Shown here piece by piece: positions 50,517-60,305 of a stretch of 64,000 bases of DNA. The stretch's first letter is position 1. Each line of letters starts with the position of its first letter. The notes under the pieces are model-generated. The model had not been told where the DNA came from. It was given only the letters and a program-made list of their open reading frames with translations, and searched no databases. The stretch is from the NCBI RefSeq assembly GCF_015222005.1, contig NZ_JADFFL010000001.1, forward strand, positions 62,001 to 126,000. The letters run 5' to 3'. Position numbers and translations under genes: made by a program. The DNA is from Mucilaginibacter myungsuensis. GTDB lineage: Bacteria; Bacteroidota; Bacteroidia; Sphingobacteriales; Sphingobacteriaceae.

Positions 50517-50625
50517 GTTAGTAAAAAAATGTGGGGCTTAGTGTAAAATAGCTATCTTCGCAGGTCGCTTTATTAAATAAAAATTGCATAAACCTATTTT
50601 AGCGAAGATCTATTAAAAACTAAAG

Positions 50626-53229
50626 ATGGCTGACGAGACAGAAAACGAAAATTCGCATAAGGAAGACAGAATAATCCCTATAAATATTGATGAAGAAATG
50701 CGATCGGCTTATATCGATTATTCGATGTCGGTTATCGTATCGAGGGCCTTGCCCGATGTGCGCGACGGTTTAAAACCGGTACACAGGCGCGTTCTTTATG
50801 GTATGCTCGACCTTGGTTTGAGCAATAACAAACCCTACAAAAAATCGGCCCGTATAGTGGGTGAGGTGTTAGGTAAGTACCACCCGCATGGTGATACATC
50901 GGTTTACGATGCCATGGTGCGTATGGCCCAGGATTGGAGCTTACGTTATCCATTTGTTGAGGGACAAGGTAACTACGGATCTTTAGACGGTGATGAGCCG
51001 GCGGCGATGAGGTACACCGAGGCCCGCTTGCAAAAGATAGCTGAGGAGATGCTGGCCGATATTAACAAGGACACCATCGATTTTCAACTGAACTTTGACG
51101 ACTCGTTAGAAGAACCGACCGTATTACCGGCAAAGGTGCCTAACTTGTTGATCAACGGTGCATCAGGTATCGCGGTAGGTATGGCCACCAACATGGCGCC
51201 ACACAACTTGACCGAGGTGATCAACGCTACTTTGGCTTTGATAGACGACCGAAATATAGAGGTGACCGAGCTGATGAAATACATCAAAGGCCCGGATTTC
51301 CCTACAGGTGGTATCATCTACGGTTTTGAAGGTGCTAAAGAAGCATTCATGACCGGTCGTGGCCGTATCGTAATACGTGCACGTGCCGAGATCGAGATAT
51401 ACAATGGCGACCGCGAACGTATCGTTGTTAGCGAGATACCTTACCAGGTAAATAAATCGGTCATGATCGAGCGTACGGCCGAGTTGGTGAACGATAAAAA
51501 GATCGAAGGTATCACGTCTATCCGCGATGAATCTAACCGTGAAGGTATCCGGGTAGTTTACGAGATCCGTCGTGATGCTAACGCGTTGATCGTACTGAAC
51601 AATCTTTATAAATACACTTCGCTTCAAACTTCTTTCAGCATCAATAACATCGCGCTGGTACATGGCCGCCCGATGCAGTTGAACCTGAGGGATATGATCC
51701 ACCACTTTGTGGAGCACAGGCACGAGGTTGTTGTGCGTCGTACTAAATATGAGTTGGCCGAGGCTGAAAAGCGCGCCCATATATTAGAAGGTTTACTGAT
51801 CGCGCTTGACCACCTGGACGAGGTGATCAGGTTGATCCGTAGTTCGAATACGCCTGAAGAGGCTCGTGATGGCTTGATGACCCAGTTCGGTTTATCAGAG
51901 ATACAGGCACGTGCTATCCTGGATATGACCTTACGTAGGTTGACCGGTCTGGAGCGTGATAAGATCAAGGATGAGTATGCTGCATTGATGGAAACCATCA
52001 ATTACTTAAAGTCTATCTTAGCTGATGAAGGCTTACGTTACGGCATCATCAAGACCGAACTGACCGAGATACGCGATAAATATGGTGATGAGCGCCGTAC
52101 CGAAATGGTACACTCATCGGCCGAAATGAATACCGAAGATTTTATTGAGGATGAGAACGTTGTGATCACCATCTCAAGAGAAGGTTACATTAAACGTACA
52201 TCATTAACAGAGTATCGCCGTCAGGGTAGAGGTGGTAAAGGATCTATCGGCAGTAACAGCCGCGATGCTGACTTCATAGAGCACTTGTTCATTGCATCTA
52301 ACCACAACTATATGCTGTTCTTTACCGAGGCCGGCCGTTGTTTCTGGTTACGTGTATTTGAGATACCTGAAGGTTCGCGTACGTCTAAGGGTCGTGCGAT
52401 CCAGAACATCATCAATATCCCTAAGGATGAGAAGATCAAGGCTTACATTAAGTTGACGTCTATTAAAGACCAAACTTACCTGGAGAATAACTTTATCATT
52501 ATGTGTACTGCTAAGGGTACCATCAAAAAGACCTCGTTAGAGGCTTACTCTCGTCCGCGTGCTAATGGTATTAACGCTATTAACATTAACGAGGGAGATA
52601 CGCTGTTAGAAGCAAGCTTGACAAGCGGAACAAGCGAGATCGTAATGGCGCTACGTTCGGGCCGTGCGATACGCTTTAATGAATCTACCGTTCGCCCAAT
52701 GGGCCGCAACGCTACCGGTGTGCGTGGTATCACTTTAGATAGTGAGCAAGACGAGGTAGTAGGTATGATCGCTATTGACGATCCGACCACTACGGTACTG
52801 GTAGTATCAGAAAAAGGTTATGGTAAACGTACTGATATCGAAGATTATCGCGTTACTAACAGAGGCGGTAAAGGTGTAAAAACCATTAGCGTTACCGATA
52901 AAACAGGCAAACTTGTTGCCATTAAAGGTGTTACTGATGAGGAAGACCTGATGATAATCAACAAGTCGGGCATCATCATCCGTATAGCCGTTAGCGAATT
53001 GCGTACCATGGGTCGCGCTACGCAAGGTGTAAGATTGATCACGCTGAAAGGCGATGACGAGATAGCATCGGTAGCTAAGATCGAGCGCGAAGAGGAGGAA
53101 GAAGAAGTTACCGAAGGCGAAGCCACAGAAGGTACCGTAGCAGAAGGGGAGACCCCAACTGAGAACGCTATCGGTGATGCCGAAGGAACAGAACCGACCG
53201 AGCCTGCAGCCGACGACGATCAGGAATAA
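50626..53229 (+). CDS. gyrA: DNA gyrase subunit A
   Basis: Breakage-reunion subunit of gyrase, 867 residues. [43 protein letters not shown] (quinolone region), catalytic Tyr130 in [20 protein letters not shown], the GyrA box RRQGRGGKG and several C-terminal beta-pinwheel repeats ([24 protein letters not shown]). Acidic C-terminal tail. The residue at E. coli position 83 is Thr91 (Ser in E. coli); Asp95 is the position 87 equivalent. Followed by two TPR genes. Confidence 0.98.
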   Translation: MADETENENSHKEDRIIPINIDEEMRSAYIDYSMSVIVSRALPDVRDGLKPVHRRVLYGMLDLGLSNNKPYKKSARIVGEVLGKYHPHGDTSVYDAMVRMAQDWSLRYPFVEGQGNYGSLDGDEPAAMRYTEARLQKIAEEMLADINKDTIDFQLNFDDSLEEPTVLPAKVPNLLINGASGIAVGMATNMAPHNLTEVINATLALIDDRNIEVTELMKYIKGPDFPTGGIIYGFEGAKEAFMTGRGRIVIRARAEIEIYNGDRERIVVSEIPYQVNKSVMIERTAELVNDKKIEGITSIRDESNREGIRVVYEIRRDANALIVLNNLYKYTSLQTSFSINNIALVHGRPMQLNLRDMIHHFVEHRHEVVVRRTKYELAEAEKRAHILEGLLIALDHLDEVIRLIRSSNTPEEARDGLMTQFGLSEIQARAILDMTLRRLTGLERDKIKDEYAALMETINYLKSILADEGLRYGIIKTELTEIRDKYGDERRTEMVHSSAEMNTEDFIEDENVVITISREGYIKRTSLTEYRRQGRGGKGSIGSNSRDADFIEHLFIASNHNYMLFFTEAGRCFWLRVFEIPEGSRTSKGRAIQNIINIPKDEKIKAYIKLTSIKDQTYLENNFIIMCTAKGTIKKTSLEAYSRPRANGINAININEGDTLLEASLTSGTSEIVMALRSGRAIRFNESTVRPMGRNATGVRGITLDSEQDEVVGMIAIDDPTTTVLVVSEKGYGKRTDIEDYRVTNRGGKGVKTISVTDKTGKLVAIKGVTDEEDLMIINKSGIIIRIAVSELRTMGRATQGVRLITLKGDDEIASVAKIEREEEEEEVTEGEATEGTVAEGETPTENAIGDAEGTEPTEPAADDDQE

Positions 53230-53242
53230 AAACACATCAACT

Positions 53243-54361
53243 ATGATCAACCGTAAAATAACATTTTCGGTAATTGTACTAATGCTCACTTCATCTTTAG
53301 CCTTCTGCCAGTCAGAAGCGCTAAAGAATGCAGTGAACAACCTGGCGAGTTACAAGAAAAATCAGGATCTTAAATTCCTGAGCGTCGCCCGAAAGACCGT
53401 AGATAGCCTGATCAAAACCAGAAAAGATTCGGCCGATCTTCAAAAGAACATTTACAAGACCATTATCTACACGGCCATCTTGTACAATGACCCTATCAAC
53501 AAACTGGGTAACCCGCCAACGTTTTTAAGAACAACTACCGAGCATTACGATAATCTTGCCCGTCAACGCAAGATCTACAAGTATCAAACGGAGATGAATT
53601 TCGCGGCGCGGTGCCTGGCCAATACCTACATCAGGTATGGCTTTTTGCACATGGAAAAAGGGAAGGACTATACAAATGCGCTGGCATCGTTTAAAATGGC
53701 GCAGAAGTATGCGCCATCGTTTAAGCAACTCAACGCTTATATCGCTTATGCTAACGGGCGTTTGGGTAATATCCAGGAGGCTGCACGTTATTATACGATA
53801 TTACTGAATACAGATACCATCCGTGCTGAATATGTGGAAGCGGCGGCAAACACGTACCGATCGGTAGGGGATACCGCCAGGGCATTGCAAGTGCTGCAAA
53901 AGGGGAGGAAGTTGTTACCCAACGATCGTACGTTGCTGTTAGAAGAGGCCAATATTTACAATAATAAAAAGGACTACAAAGCTTTAGAACCCTTATTACC
54001 ACAACTGCTTGACGGTAATCCAAATAATGCTGATATTGCATTCATCGCAGCTAACTGTTACGACCGGTTAGATAAGTTTGAGCAAGCCGAATCACTTTAT
54101 TTACGCACTATAGATCTGAACGAGGTTTTTTATGAGCCTGTGTTTAACTTAGGTGTGTTATATTTACGTTCAAGCGCTATAAAAAAGGATTCGACGGCAA
54201 CTAAAGACCTGGTGCGTGCGGGGCAATGGCTGGAAAAAGCGAACGAGATATCGCCGTATGATGCCAAATGCTTAAATTTATTGCAGATAGTGTACACAAA
54301 ACAGGGGAACCGATCCCAATTAGATAAGGTAAACAACAAATTAAAACAGTTAACCAATTAA
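53243..54361 (+). CDS. TPR-containing secreted protein 1
   Basis: About 372 residues from the ATG at 53243 (MINRKITFSVIVLMLTSSLAFCQ, a signal peptide); a longer frame overlapping gyrA adds residues that look like untranslated spacer. TPR-like helical repeats: ALASFKMAQKYAPSFKQLNAYI, YTILLNTDTIRAEYVEAAANTY, ALQVLQKGRKLLPNDRTLLLEEA, and WLEKANEISPYDAKCLNLL. Likely periplasmic, acting as a scaffold. Ends seven nt before the next TPR gene; both may be co-transcribed from the gyrA region. Confidence 0.82.
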   Translation: MINRKITFSVIVLMLTSSLAFCQSEALKNAVNNLASYKKNQDLKFLSVARKTVDSLIKTRKDSADLQKNIYKTIIYTAILYNDPINKLGNPPTFLRTTTEHYDNLARQRKIYKYQTEMNFAARCLANTYIRYGFLHMEKGKDYTNALASFKMAQKYAPSFKQLNAYIAYANGRLGNIQEAARYYTILLNTDTIRAEYVEAAANTYRSVGDTARALQVLQKGRKLLPNDRTLLLEEANIYNNKKDYKALEPLLPQLLDGNPNNADIAFIAANCYDRLDKFEQAESLYLRTIDLNEVFYEPVFNLGVLYLRSSAIKKDSTATKDLVRAGQWLEKANEISPYDAKCLNLLQIVYTKQGNRSQLDKVNNKLKQLTN

Positions 54362-54367
54362 TTGACC

Positions 54368-55774
54368 ATGAATATTAAGTTTTTAACGACGGGCCTGTTG
54401 GGCTTGGCCACCATGACCGCGGTTGCTCAGAACAGCGAACTGACCAGCGCCCAAAATGATCTGAACAAGTACGAGACCATGAAGACCCAACAAACGATGG
54501 CTAAACTTGCCATTAGTGCCTTGGATAACGCAAAGTCTTCTATTGATAAGGCTTCTGTCCACGAAAAAACTGCTACTTTGCCTAAAACTTTTGCGCTTAG
54601 AGCAGGTATTTACGCAGCATTGGCGTTGAATGATGACAAGCCGGAGTCATCTAAAAAACTGTTCGCAACATCTGATGAGGCATTGAAGAAAGCCAAAGAA
54701 TTAGATACTAAAGGCGAATTTAAAGTGATTGTAGAGAACGCAGGCATCAATCTGGCGCAATATTCTATGAACTCAGGTGTTAAAGAATATGAAGCTAAAA
54801 ACTTCGAAGCAGCTTACAAGTCTTTTGATCATTACAGGACCCTAAGGCCGGAAGATACTACTGCTATATACTACACTGGTTTAGCAGCATCGAACTATCA
54901 AAACTATGATGCGGCAATTGCTAACTATACCAAACTATTAACCACCGGTTATAGCCAAAAAGAAGGTGTTTATTCGGACGTTACTAATTTCTATCTGCAA
55001 AAAAAGACCAACGCCGACTCGTTAAGCGCTCTTAAAACGTTAGAAGAAGCGATCGCCAAATACCCGAAGCAATTAGACTTTAACAGATTTTTGATAGATC
55101 TGAATTTACGCATGGGTAAACAAAGAGAGGTTTTAGGTAAAATTGAAAGCGCTTTAGCTGCTGATCCTAAAAATAAGACCTACTATCAATACGCCGGTCT
55201 TTTATATACCCAAATAGGAGATGAAGCTAACAATAAACTGATGTCTTTAAAAGATGCTGCTGAAGCGAAAAGAAAAGAAGACAATAAGAAAGCTGCAACC
55301 ACAGCAGGCAAACCTAAAGTTACACCTAAGGGTGCTAAAGCACCAGCCGCTGCTGCTGCTCCGGCAAAAGCCGAGGGTACAGATTTCGCCGCATCTATAG
55401 CTACTCAGACACAAATACGTGACGAGAACTTGAAAAAAGCTGAAGATACTTACCGCAAATTGTTAGAGATAGACCCCAACGATTATGATGGCTTATTGAA
55501 CTTAGGTTACGTGTTAAACATTCCTGCTATCGAACTTTACTATGCAGCCCCAAAAATTCCTATCGAGAATGCTAAGGAATTTGCAGCTACCGAGAAAAAG
55601 TCAGCTGAACTGTTTGAAATAGCAAAACCATTTTTATTAAAAGCGGTAGAAATGAAACCGAATGATGTTAGTGCTTTGAACAACTTAAGGAACTACTATA
55701 TCGGCACAAAGAACACTGCTAAAGCAACAGAGATTAAACAAAAGATAGAAGCTGCTAAAGCAGCTGGTAAATAA
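54368..55774 (+). CDS. TPR-containing secreted protein 2
   Basis: 468 residues with a signal peptide (ATG 54368, MNIKFLTTGLLGLATMTAVAQ). Tandem TPR-like helices (FEAAYKSFDHYRTLRPEDTTAIYYTGLA, YAGLLYTQIGD, RKLLEIDPNDYDGLLNLGYVL), then an Ala/Lys/Pro-rich low-complexity stretch (about 308-342) and further TPRs. A paralogue-like partner of the upstream TPR protein, six nt apart. Function unknown. Confidence 0.82.
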   Translation: MNIKFLTTGLLGLATMTAVAQNSELTSAQNDLNKYETMKTQQTMAKLAISALDNAKSSIDKASVHEKTATLPKTFALRAGIYAALALNDDKPESSKKLFATSDEALKKAKELDTKGEFKVIVENAGINLAQYSMNSGVKEYEAKNFEAAYKSFDHYRTLRPEDTTAIYYTGLAASNYQNYDAAIANYTKLLTTGYSQKEGVYSDVTNFYLQKKTNADSLSALKTLEEAIAKYPKQLDFNRFLIDLNLRMGKQREVLGKIESALAADPKNKTYYQYAGLLYTQIGDEANNKLMSLKDAAEAKRKEDNKKAATTAGKPKVTPKGAKAPAAAAAPAKAEGTDFAASIATQTQIRDENLKKAEDTYRKLLEIDPNDYDGLLNLGYVLNIPAIELYYAAPKIPIENAKEFAATEKKSAELFEIAKPFLLKAVEMKPNDVSALNNLRNYYIGTKNTAKATEIKQKIEAAKAAGK

Positions 55775-55780
55775 TATAGG

Positions 55781-55812
55781 AGAGGCCATGAAATATGGCC
55801 TCTTTCTTTTTG
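55781..55812 (+). terminator. Terminator after the second TPR gene
   Basis: 9-bp stem AGAGGCCAT / ATGGCCTCT (55781-55789, 55795-55803), 5-nt loop, followed by TTCTTTTTG. Confidence 0.88.
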
Positions 55813-55904
55813 TTGATATTATTTAACATAATAATAATTATATAAAAATCAAATATCTGCAAATACAGTTTTGCTGCGACAGATATTCGATATAAAAAGC
55901 TGGA

Positions 55905-57380
55905 TTAAAAAGGATACTTATAAAGTCCAAAGTCGCTTAAGGCGATGCTTGCTGCAGCATTAGTCACACGCAAACGGACTTTATTTGTAGTTACCGGTGA
56001 TGTTAATTTTATTAAACGGTTTGCACCAATGCTTGTAGCCGAAGCAACTTGCTGCCACTTGTTGTCATTCCAAACATCAATTGCAACAGCATCAATACGC
56101 TGGCCGAGTTTGATATTTTCACGAAGTTGGATAACGTCAAAAGTTTTTTCGGATAATAAATTTAAGTCTAATTCAGGCGTTTTAACATTATCGTCGGTTG
56201 CCCAATAACTGTATCTATCTTTATCTAATAGAAGTTTGGGACCATATTTAGCGGCATTTTTACTGCGAATGTTACTGACCACAATTTTGGCATCTTTGGC
56301 GAAATTATTTTTGAACATTGTATTTAATGCGTCACCAAATCCTTTAAGGGAAGCGACATCTCCCGGCACCAGCAAACCATTTTGATCAGGAGCTATGCCA
56401 AGATCCAGCGCAGCCCCTCTCCCAACGCTGGCAAAATAGATATTCATCAGTGTTTCAGGGCTTTTAACCTTATCATCCTGGTTTTTATGATAGAACCAGC
56501 CCGGTCTGTGCGGCACATCGCATTCGGCCGGCATCCAAAACTTACCGTCACGATGGCCTTCAATACCTTCCTTATCAAGCACAAAGCCGTTTCCAGGCTC
56601 TTTGCCGGCTTCCGGAGCATGCGGTGTATAAGTCGCCCAGCTGGTCTCACCGGCTTTTCCTGCCTCGTTACCTACCCAACGTACGTCAGGACCTACATCG
56701 CCAAAAATGGCCGCTCCAGGCTGCAATTTGCGGGCTATGCCCCAGGTATCATTCCATCCATAGTAGGTAGAACGGTCTATCTTGCGGACCTCTTTAGCGC
56801 CGCCGTAATAGCCGTCTCCACCGTTGGCGCCATCATGCCAGGTCATAAATAGCGGACCGTAATTGGTATATAACTCATCTAACTGCTTGCGGTACACATC
56901 AGTAACATATTCAGGCTTACCGTAAAGCGGACTATTCCTGTCCCATGGGGAACAATAAACGCCCATTTTTATACCTAACTTATCGCAAGCCTGGCGATAT
57001 TCTTTCAAGATATCGCCCTTACCGTTCTTATAGGGGCTTTTGCTGATATTATGTTCGGTGGTCTTAGTTGGCCACATGCAAAAGCCATCGTGATGTTTGG
57101 CTACAACTATAATACCCTTAAAACCACCTGCTTTAGCCGCGCCAACGATCTGCATAGCATCAAATTTTTCGGGGTTGAATTGTTTGGGATCTTCGTCACC
57201 GTAGCCCCATTCTTTGTCAGTAAAGGTATCCGGGCCAAAGTGGATCAGGCAATACATCTCTGTTTCTTGCCAGGCCAGCTGGGTTTTCGTTGGCAAAGGC
57301 CCAAATGGTTTTGGCGGTGCTTGCGCGAAACTGCCTGACGCTAAGGGCGCTAACAAAAGTAATGGTATCAATTTTCTCAT
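55905..57380 (-). CDS. Alpha-L-fucosidase, GH29
   Basis: Secreted exo-fucosidase. Signal peptide ending GSFAQ; GH29 barrel with MYCLIHFGPDTFTDKEWGYGDE, VVAKHHDGFCMWPT, and the nucleophile Asp183 in PLFMTWHDGANG. The last 80-90 residues form a beta-sandwich-like domain (FDVIQLRENIKLGQRIDAVAIDVW) similar to F5/8-type sugar-binding modules. 491 residues, complete. An isolated gene with no SusCD or other CAZyme neighbours. Confidence 0.93.
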   Translation of the reverse strand: MRKLIPLLLLAPLASGSFAQAPPKPFGPLPTKTQLAWQETEMYCLIHFGPDTFTDKEWGYGDEDPKQFNPEKFDAMQIVGAAKAGGFKGIIVVAKHHDGFCMWPTKTTEHNISKSPYKNGKGDILKEYRQACDKLGIKMGVYCSPWDRNSPLYGKPEYVTDVYRKQLDELYTNYGPLFMTWHDGANGGDGYYGGAKEVRKIDRSTYYGWNDTWGIARKLQPGAAIFGDVGPDVRWVGNEAGKAGETSWATYTPHAPEAGKEPGNGFVLDKEGIEGHRDGKFWMPAECDVPHRPGWFYHKNQDDKVKSPETLMNIYFASVGRGAALDLGIAPDQNGLLVPGDVASLKGFGDALNTMFKNNFAKDAKIVVSNIRSKNAAKYGPKLLLDKDRYSYWATDDNVKTPELDLNLLSEKTFDVIQLRENIKLGQRIDAVAIDVWNDNKWQQVASATSIGANRLIKLTSPVTTNKVRLRVTNAAASIALSDFGLYKYPF

Positions 57381-57430
57381 ATCAGGTTGGTATATCAGGC
57401 TAATTTAACAGTTAATATCTATTATTGCAC

Positions 57431-57892
57431 ATGTTTTCGAAAGCAGAGGCGGCGCAATTACGACAAGAATTTTGGACCACATTGGGCAGATACCTGCGCC
57501 CGATACTTGGCGCTGACGGTGATAAAGTGAACTGGATAAACTATAAGACCGGCATCAAGTTCGTCTACTTCCGTATGGAGGCTGAGAACCGTTCGGCGCG
57601 TATCGCTATCGAGATAACTCATTATGATACAGGTATCCAGGAGTTGTTTTATGAACAATTTGCTGAGCTAAGAAATATACTGAACGGCTACCTGAATGAA
57701 GACTGGACCTGGGAGTTACATCATCAGGATTTAGCAGGTAAGATAATCAGTCGTATCTACACCGAGTTACCTAAAACCAGCATTTATAACCGCGAAGATT
57801 GGCCAAAACTGATCAGCTTTTTTAAGCCGCGCATCATCGCATTAGATGAGTTTTGGAGCGTTGCAAAGTATAGTTTTGATGCGCTGAAATAG
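57431..57892 (+). CDS. DUF4268 family protein
   Basis: About 153 residues from the ATG at 57431 (MFSKAEAAQLRQEFW). Core: FWTTLGRYLRPILGADGDKVNWINYKTGIKFVYFRMEAENR (read in parts) and FKPRIIALDEFWSVAKY, typical of DUF4268; the fold is nuclease-like in some long members, but this short form has no clear catalytic motif. Cytosolic. Divergent from the fucosidase; ended by a strong terminator. Confidence 0.85.
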   Translation: MFSKAEAAQLRQEFWTTLGRYLRPILGADGDKVNWINYKTGIKFVYFRMEAENRSARIAIEITHYDTGIQELFYEQFAELRNILNGYLNEDWTWELHHQDLAGKIISRIYTELPKTSIYNREDWPKLISFFKPRIIALDEFWSVAKYSFDALK

Positions 57893-57929
57893 ACAGCCTC
57901 TAAGCTAAATGATTAAAATTCGTGTACCA

Positions 57930-57967
57930 AAAAAGCACGTTTTTCGTTAAAAAAAAACGTGCTTTTT
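57930..57967. terminator. Bidirectional terminator
   Basis: 15-bp perfect stem AAAAAGCACGTTTTT / AAAAACGTGCTTTTT (57930-57944, 57953-57967), 8-nt loop, between convergent genes. Confidence 0.9.
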
Positions 57968-57990
57968 AGGTGTTATTTTACAGTTTGTAA

Positions 57991-58860
57991 TTATTTGGTT
58001 TCGGCTGCTTTTTCAGGAGCTTTACCGATCAGATCCATAAACTGATCCAGTTTTGGAGTGATGATGATCTGGGTACGCCTGTTCTGCATTTTTCCGGCTT
58101 CTGTAGAGTTGTCAGCTATCGGGTTATACTCACCCCTGCCGCCTGCTGTTAAACGTTTTGGATCTACGCCATAATTGGTTTGCAAAGCAGTTACAACAGA
58201 GATAGCCCGCAATGCGCTCAGATCCCAATTACTACGAATATTTTTCAGCGCAATGGGCACATTATCTGTATTACCCTCGATCAGCACATCGTAATTTGCG
58301 TAATCTTTAATGATCTTGGATATCTTGCTCAGGGTCTCTCCGGCTTTATCAGATATCTCGTAACTGCCAGATTTATACAGCATGTTATCCGATAGCGAAA
58401 CATAAACCACCCCTTTCAAAACCTTCACATCTACATCCTTCATTTCAGACTGGCTCAACGAGCGGGTCAGGTTGTTGGTGAGCACCATGTTAAGCGAGTC
58501 GCTTTTGTTTTTGGCGTTAACCAGTTGCTGAATGTATTTATTAGAGCTGTTGATCTCGTCCACCAGTTTACTGATGTTGACGTTGCCCTGGCTGCTGCTA
58601 TTCAAACATTTGTTCAATGCTTCCTGCAGTTGGCGGGCGTTGGCTTTTTCAGACGCTATGGCCTGATCTAAGCTTGTGATCCGTCCGTTGGCAACGGCCA
58701 GATTTTTTTCGCTCGTCAGGAATTTATAATTCAAGCCTTCCGTATCTTTTTGTAAACGATCGTAAGTAGCTTGTAACTCTTTGTACTTTTTAGAGCTTAC
58801 ACAGCCCTGAGCCATCGCGGCGGTGATGAGCAGTGATGGTAACCATATTCTAAGTTTCAT
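57991..58860 (-). CDS. OmpA-family lipoprotein
   Basis: Outer-membrane lipoprotein with peptidoglycan-binding domain. Lipobox MAQGC (Cys20), then a long coiled coil (about 25-110: ELQATYDRLQKDTEGLNYKF, AIASEKANARQLQEALNKCL), and the C-terminal OmpA domain with LIEGNTDNVPIALKNIRSNWDLSALRA and GRGEYNPIADNSTEAGKMQNRRTQI. 289 residues. Resembles Pal or MotB-like envelope linkers. Confidence 0.92.
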   Translation of the reverse strand: MKLRIWLPSLLITAAMAQGCVSSKKYKELQATYDRLQKDTEGLNYKFLTSEKNLAVANGRITSLDQAIASEKANARQLQEALNKCLNSSSQGNVNISKLVDEINSSNKYIQQLVNAKNKSDSLNMVLTNNLTRSLSQSEMKDVDVKVLKGVVYVSLSDNMLYKSGSYEISDKAGETLSKISKIIKDYANYDVLIEGNTDNVPIALKNIRSNWDLSALRAISVVTALQTNYGVDPKRLTAGGRGEYNPIADNSTEAGKMQNRRTQIIITPKLDQFMDLIGKAPEKAAETK

Positions 58861-58962
58861 AACAATTAATTTTTAGGTAGAATTTCTAATTAGCTTTTTT
58901 ATCAAACTCATTAAAAACAATAAAGTTTGATGCACACCTCTCGCAAATTTTAGACCAGAACA

Positions 58963-58997
58963 AAAAATGGCCACCCTGCAACAGAATGGCCATTTTT
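58963..58997. terminator. Terminator of the small lipoprotein gene
   Basis: 11-bp stem AAAAATGGCCA / TGGCCATTTTT (58963-58973, 58987-58997). On the minus strand it follows the gene at 59017 and ends in T. Confidence 0.85.
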
Positions 58998-59016
58998 ATA
59001 ATTTACTGATGTTCAA

Positions 59017-59211
59017 TTACATCGGTGGTGTCTTGGTAGTGTCTCTGGCGGCAGAATCTGTTGTTGCAGATGTATCTTTAGCCATAGCAGATGAATCCGC
59101 CATGGTGCTATCAGAGTCAGAAGCCGCTTTTTCGGCGCTGCTGCAACCGGCAGCCGCCATTGATCCTACAATCGCCGCGACAAGCGCGAAACTCAAAAAT
59201 CTCTTTTTCAT
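59017..59211 (-). CDS. Small Ser/Ala/Asp-rich lipoprotein
   Basis: 64 residues. Signal peptide with lipobox AAAGC (Cys at 23), followed by a low-complexity tail of Ser, Ala, Asp and Thr (SDSDSTMADSSAMAKDTSAT). Probably an unstructured surface or periplasmic lipoprotein; function unknown. The opposite-strand frame over this region is a composition artefact. It has its own terminator. Confidence 0.8.
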   Translation of the reverse strand: MKKRFLSFALVAAIVGSMAAAGCSSAEKAASDSDSTMADSSAMAKDTSATTDSAARDTTKTPPM

Positions 59212-59367
59212 GGGTGTATGTTTTATGTTAATGTTCTGTTATCTGCTTGTATAACCCCTTTTTTAAGTGCTTTGTTTAGTGTTATTTACGTTTTTATAAC
59301 TTATAATGACATTTTTGTAGGTAGCTAAAATTTGCGGTTGGCCGTTTTTTAGTGATATTTAACCATC

Positions 59368-59838
59368 ATGCTGGTATCTGAGTGGGTTTTAAAATGGGCT
59401 TTACGGTTATACCCTCCCCTGCTGTTGCAGCGCATTTGGGTAAAGCGGTTCAAAAAAGATTTTAAGGGTGCAAGCATTGTTGTACGTAAAAGTTTACTCA
59501 ACAAAAATTACAACAACAGCATCTTCGGCGGCACCTTATTCGCTACGGCTGACCCCTGGTATCCACTGTTATTCCACCAGATATTTTTGCGCAAAGGCTA
59601 CCGGGTGATCGTTTGGCTTAAATCGGCCGAGATACAATATTTAAAGCCTGCACATACCGATCTGCATTTTGATATCGATATTGATGATCAGACCATTGCC
59701 GATGCTGAACGCATGCTGAACAGTAATGGTAAATTCATCCGTACCTTCCACATAGAGATGCTGAACAGGCATAACGAGGTATGCGTAAATGTACAAGTTG
59801 AAGCTTACGTACGTAAATTAGATATCCCTGCCGAATGA
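59368..59838 (+). CDS. DUF4442 family (hotdog-fold) protein
   Basis: 156 residues with a thioesterase-like hotdog fold: NYNNSIFGGTLFATADPWYP and IVWLKSAEIQYLKPAHTDLHFDI match DUF4442, related to PaaI/YiiD-type acyl-CoA thioesterases. The likely role is hydrolysis of an acyl thioester, not assigned. Starts the small operon with the GNAT (four-nt overlap, ATGA) and AlbA_2 genes. Confidence 0.88.
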   Translation: MLVSEWVLKWALRLYPPLLLQRIWVKRFKKDFKGASIVVRKSLLNKNYNNSIFGGTLFATADPWYPLLFHQIFLRKGYRVIVWLKSAEIQYLKPAHTDLHFDIDIDDQTIADAERMLNSNGKFIRTFHIEMLNRHNEVCVNVQVEAYVRKLDIPAE

Positions 59839-60290
59839 AAGTAATTATGAACGATGATGCCTTTGCAAAGAAGCGCTACCATATATCTAACGATGTTGAT
59901 CTGCTGGACGTGGACGCGATCCACAAATACCTGGACCAGCGATCTTACTGGGCTAAAGGCATCCCGCGCGAAAAACTGGACAAAGCCATCGCAAACTCGT
60001 TATGCTTTGGTGTTTTTAAGGTGACAGCACAAGCCGGTTTTGCCCGGGTGGTGACCGATAAGGCCACCTTTGCTTATATCTGCGATGTGTTTATATTAGA
60101 GGACCATCGTGGCGTGGGGCTTTCTAAATGGTTGATGCAAACCATTAGGGCGCATCCCGATCTGCAAGGAATCCGCAGGTGGAGTTTGGCTACGGCCGAC
60201 GCGCACGGACTGTATAAACAATTTGGCTTTACCGCCATTAGTAAACCCGAACTATGGATGGAGGTATTTACTCCTTACATTAGTCAATAA
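59835..60290 (+). CDS. GNAT family N-acetyltransferase
   Basis: 151 residues. Acetyl-CoA-binding loop VFILEDHRGVGLSKWLM (the R/Q-x-x-G-x-G/A block) and ATADAHGLYKQFGF at the C-terminal strand. The start overlaps the previous stop; a second ATG 12 nt later is equally possible. Substrate unknown; related to putative small-molecule acetyltransferases that precede AlbA_2 genes here. Confidence 0.9.
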   Translation: MKVIMNDDAFAKKRYHISNDVDLLDVDAIHKYLDQRSYWAKGIPREKLDKAIANSLCFGVFKVTAQAGFARVVTDKATFAYICDVFILEDHRGVGLSKWLMQTIRAHPDLQGIRRWSLATADAHGLYKQFGFTAISKPELWMEVFTPYISQ

Positions 60291-60305
60291 AAAAAGAGGA
60301 ACGGC

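Noticed and set aside
51163..52001. Long antisense frames within gyrA
   Set aside because: They are caused by codon bias of the sense gene; no family features, and gyrA is complete.
58967..59254. Plus-strand open frame over the small lipoprotein gene
   Set aside because: The minus-strand frame has a clean lipobox signal and a terminator; the plus-strand translation only mirrors its Ser/Ala-rich composition.
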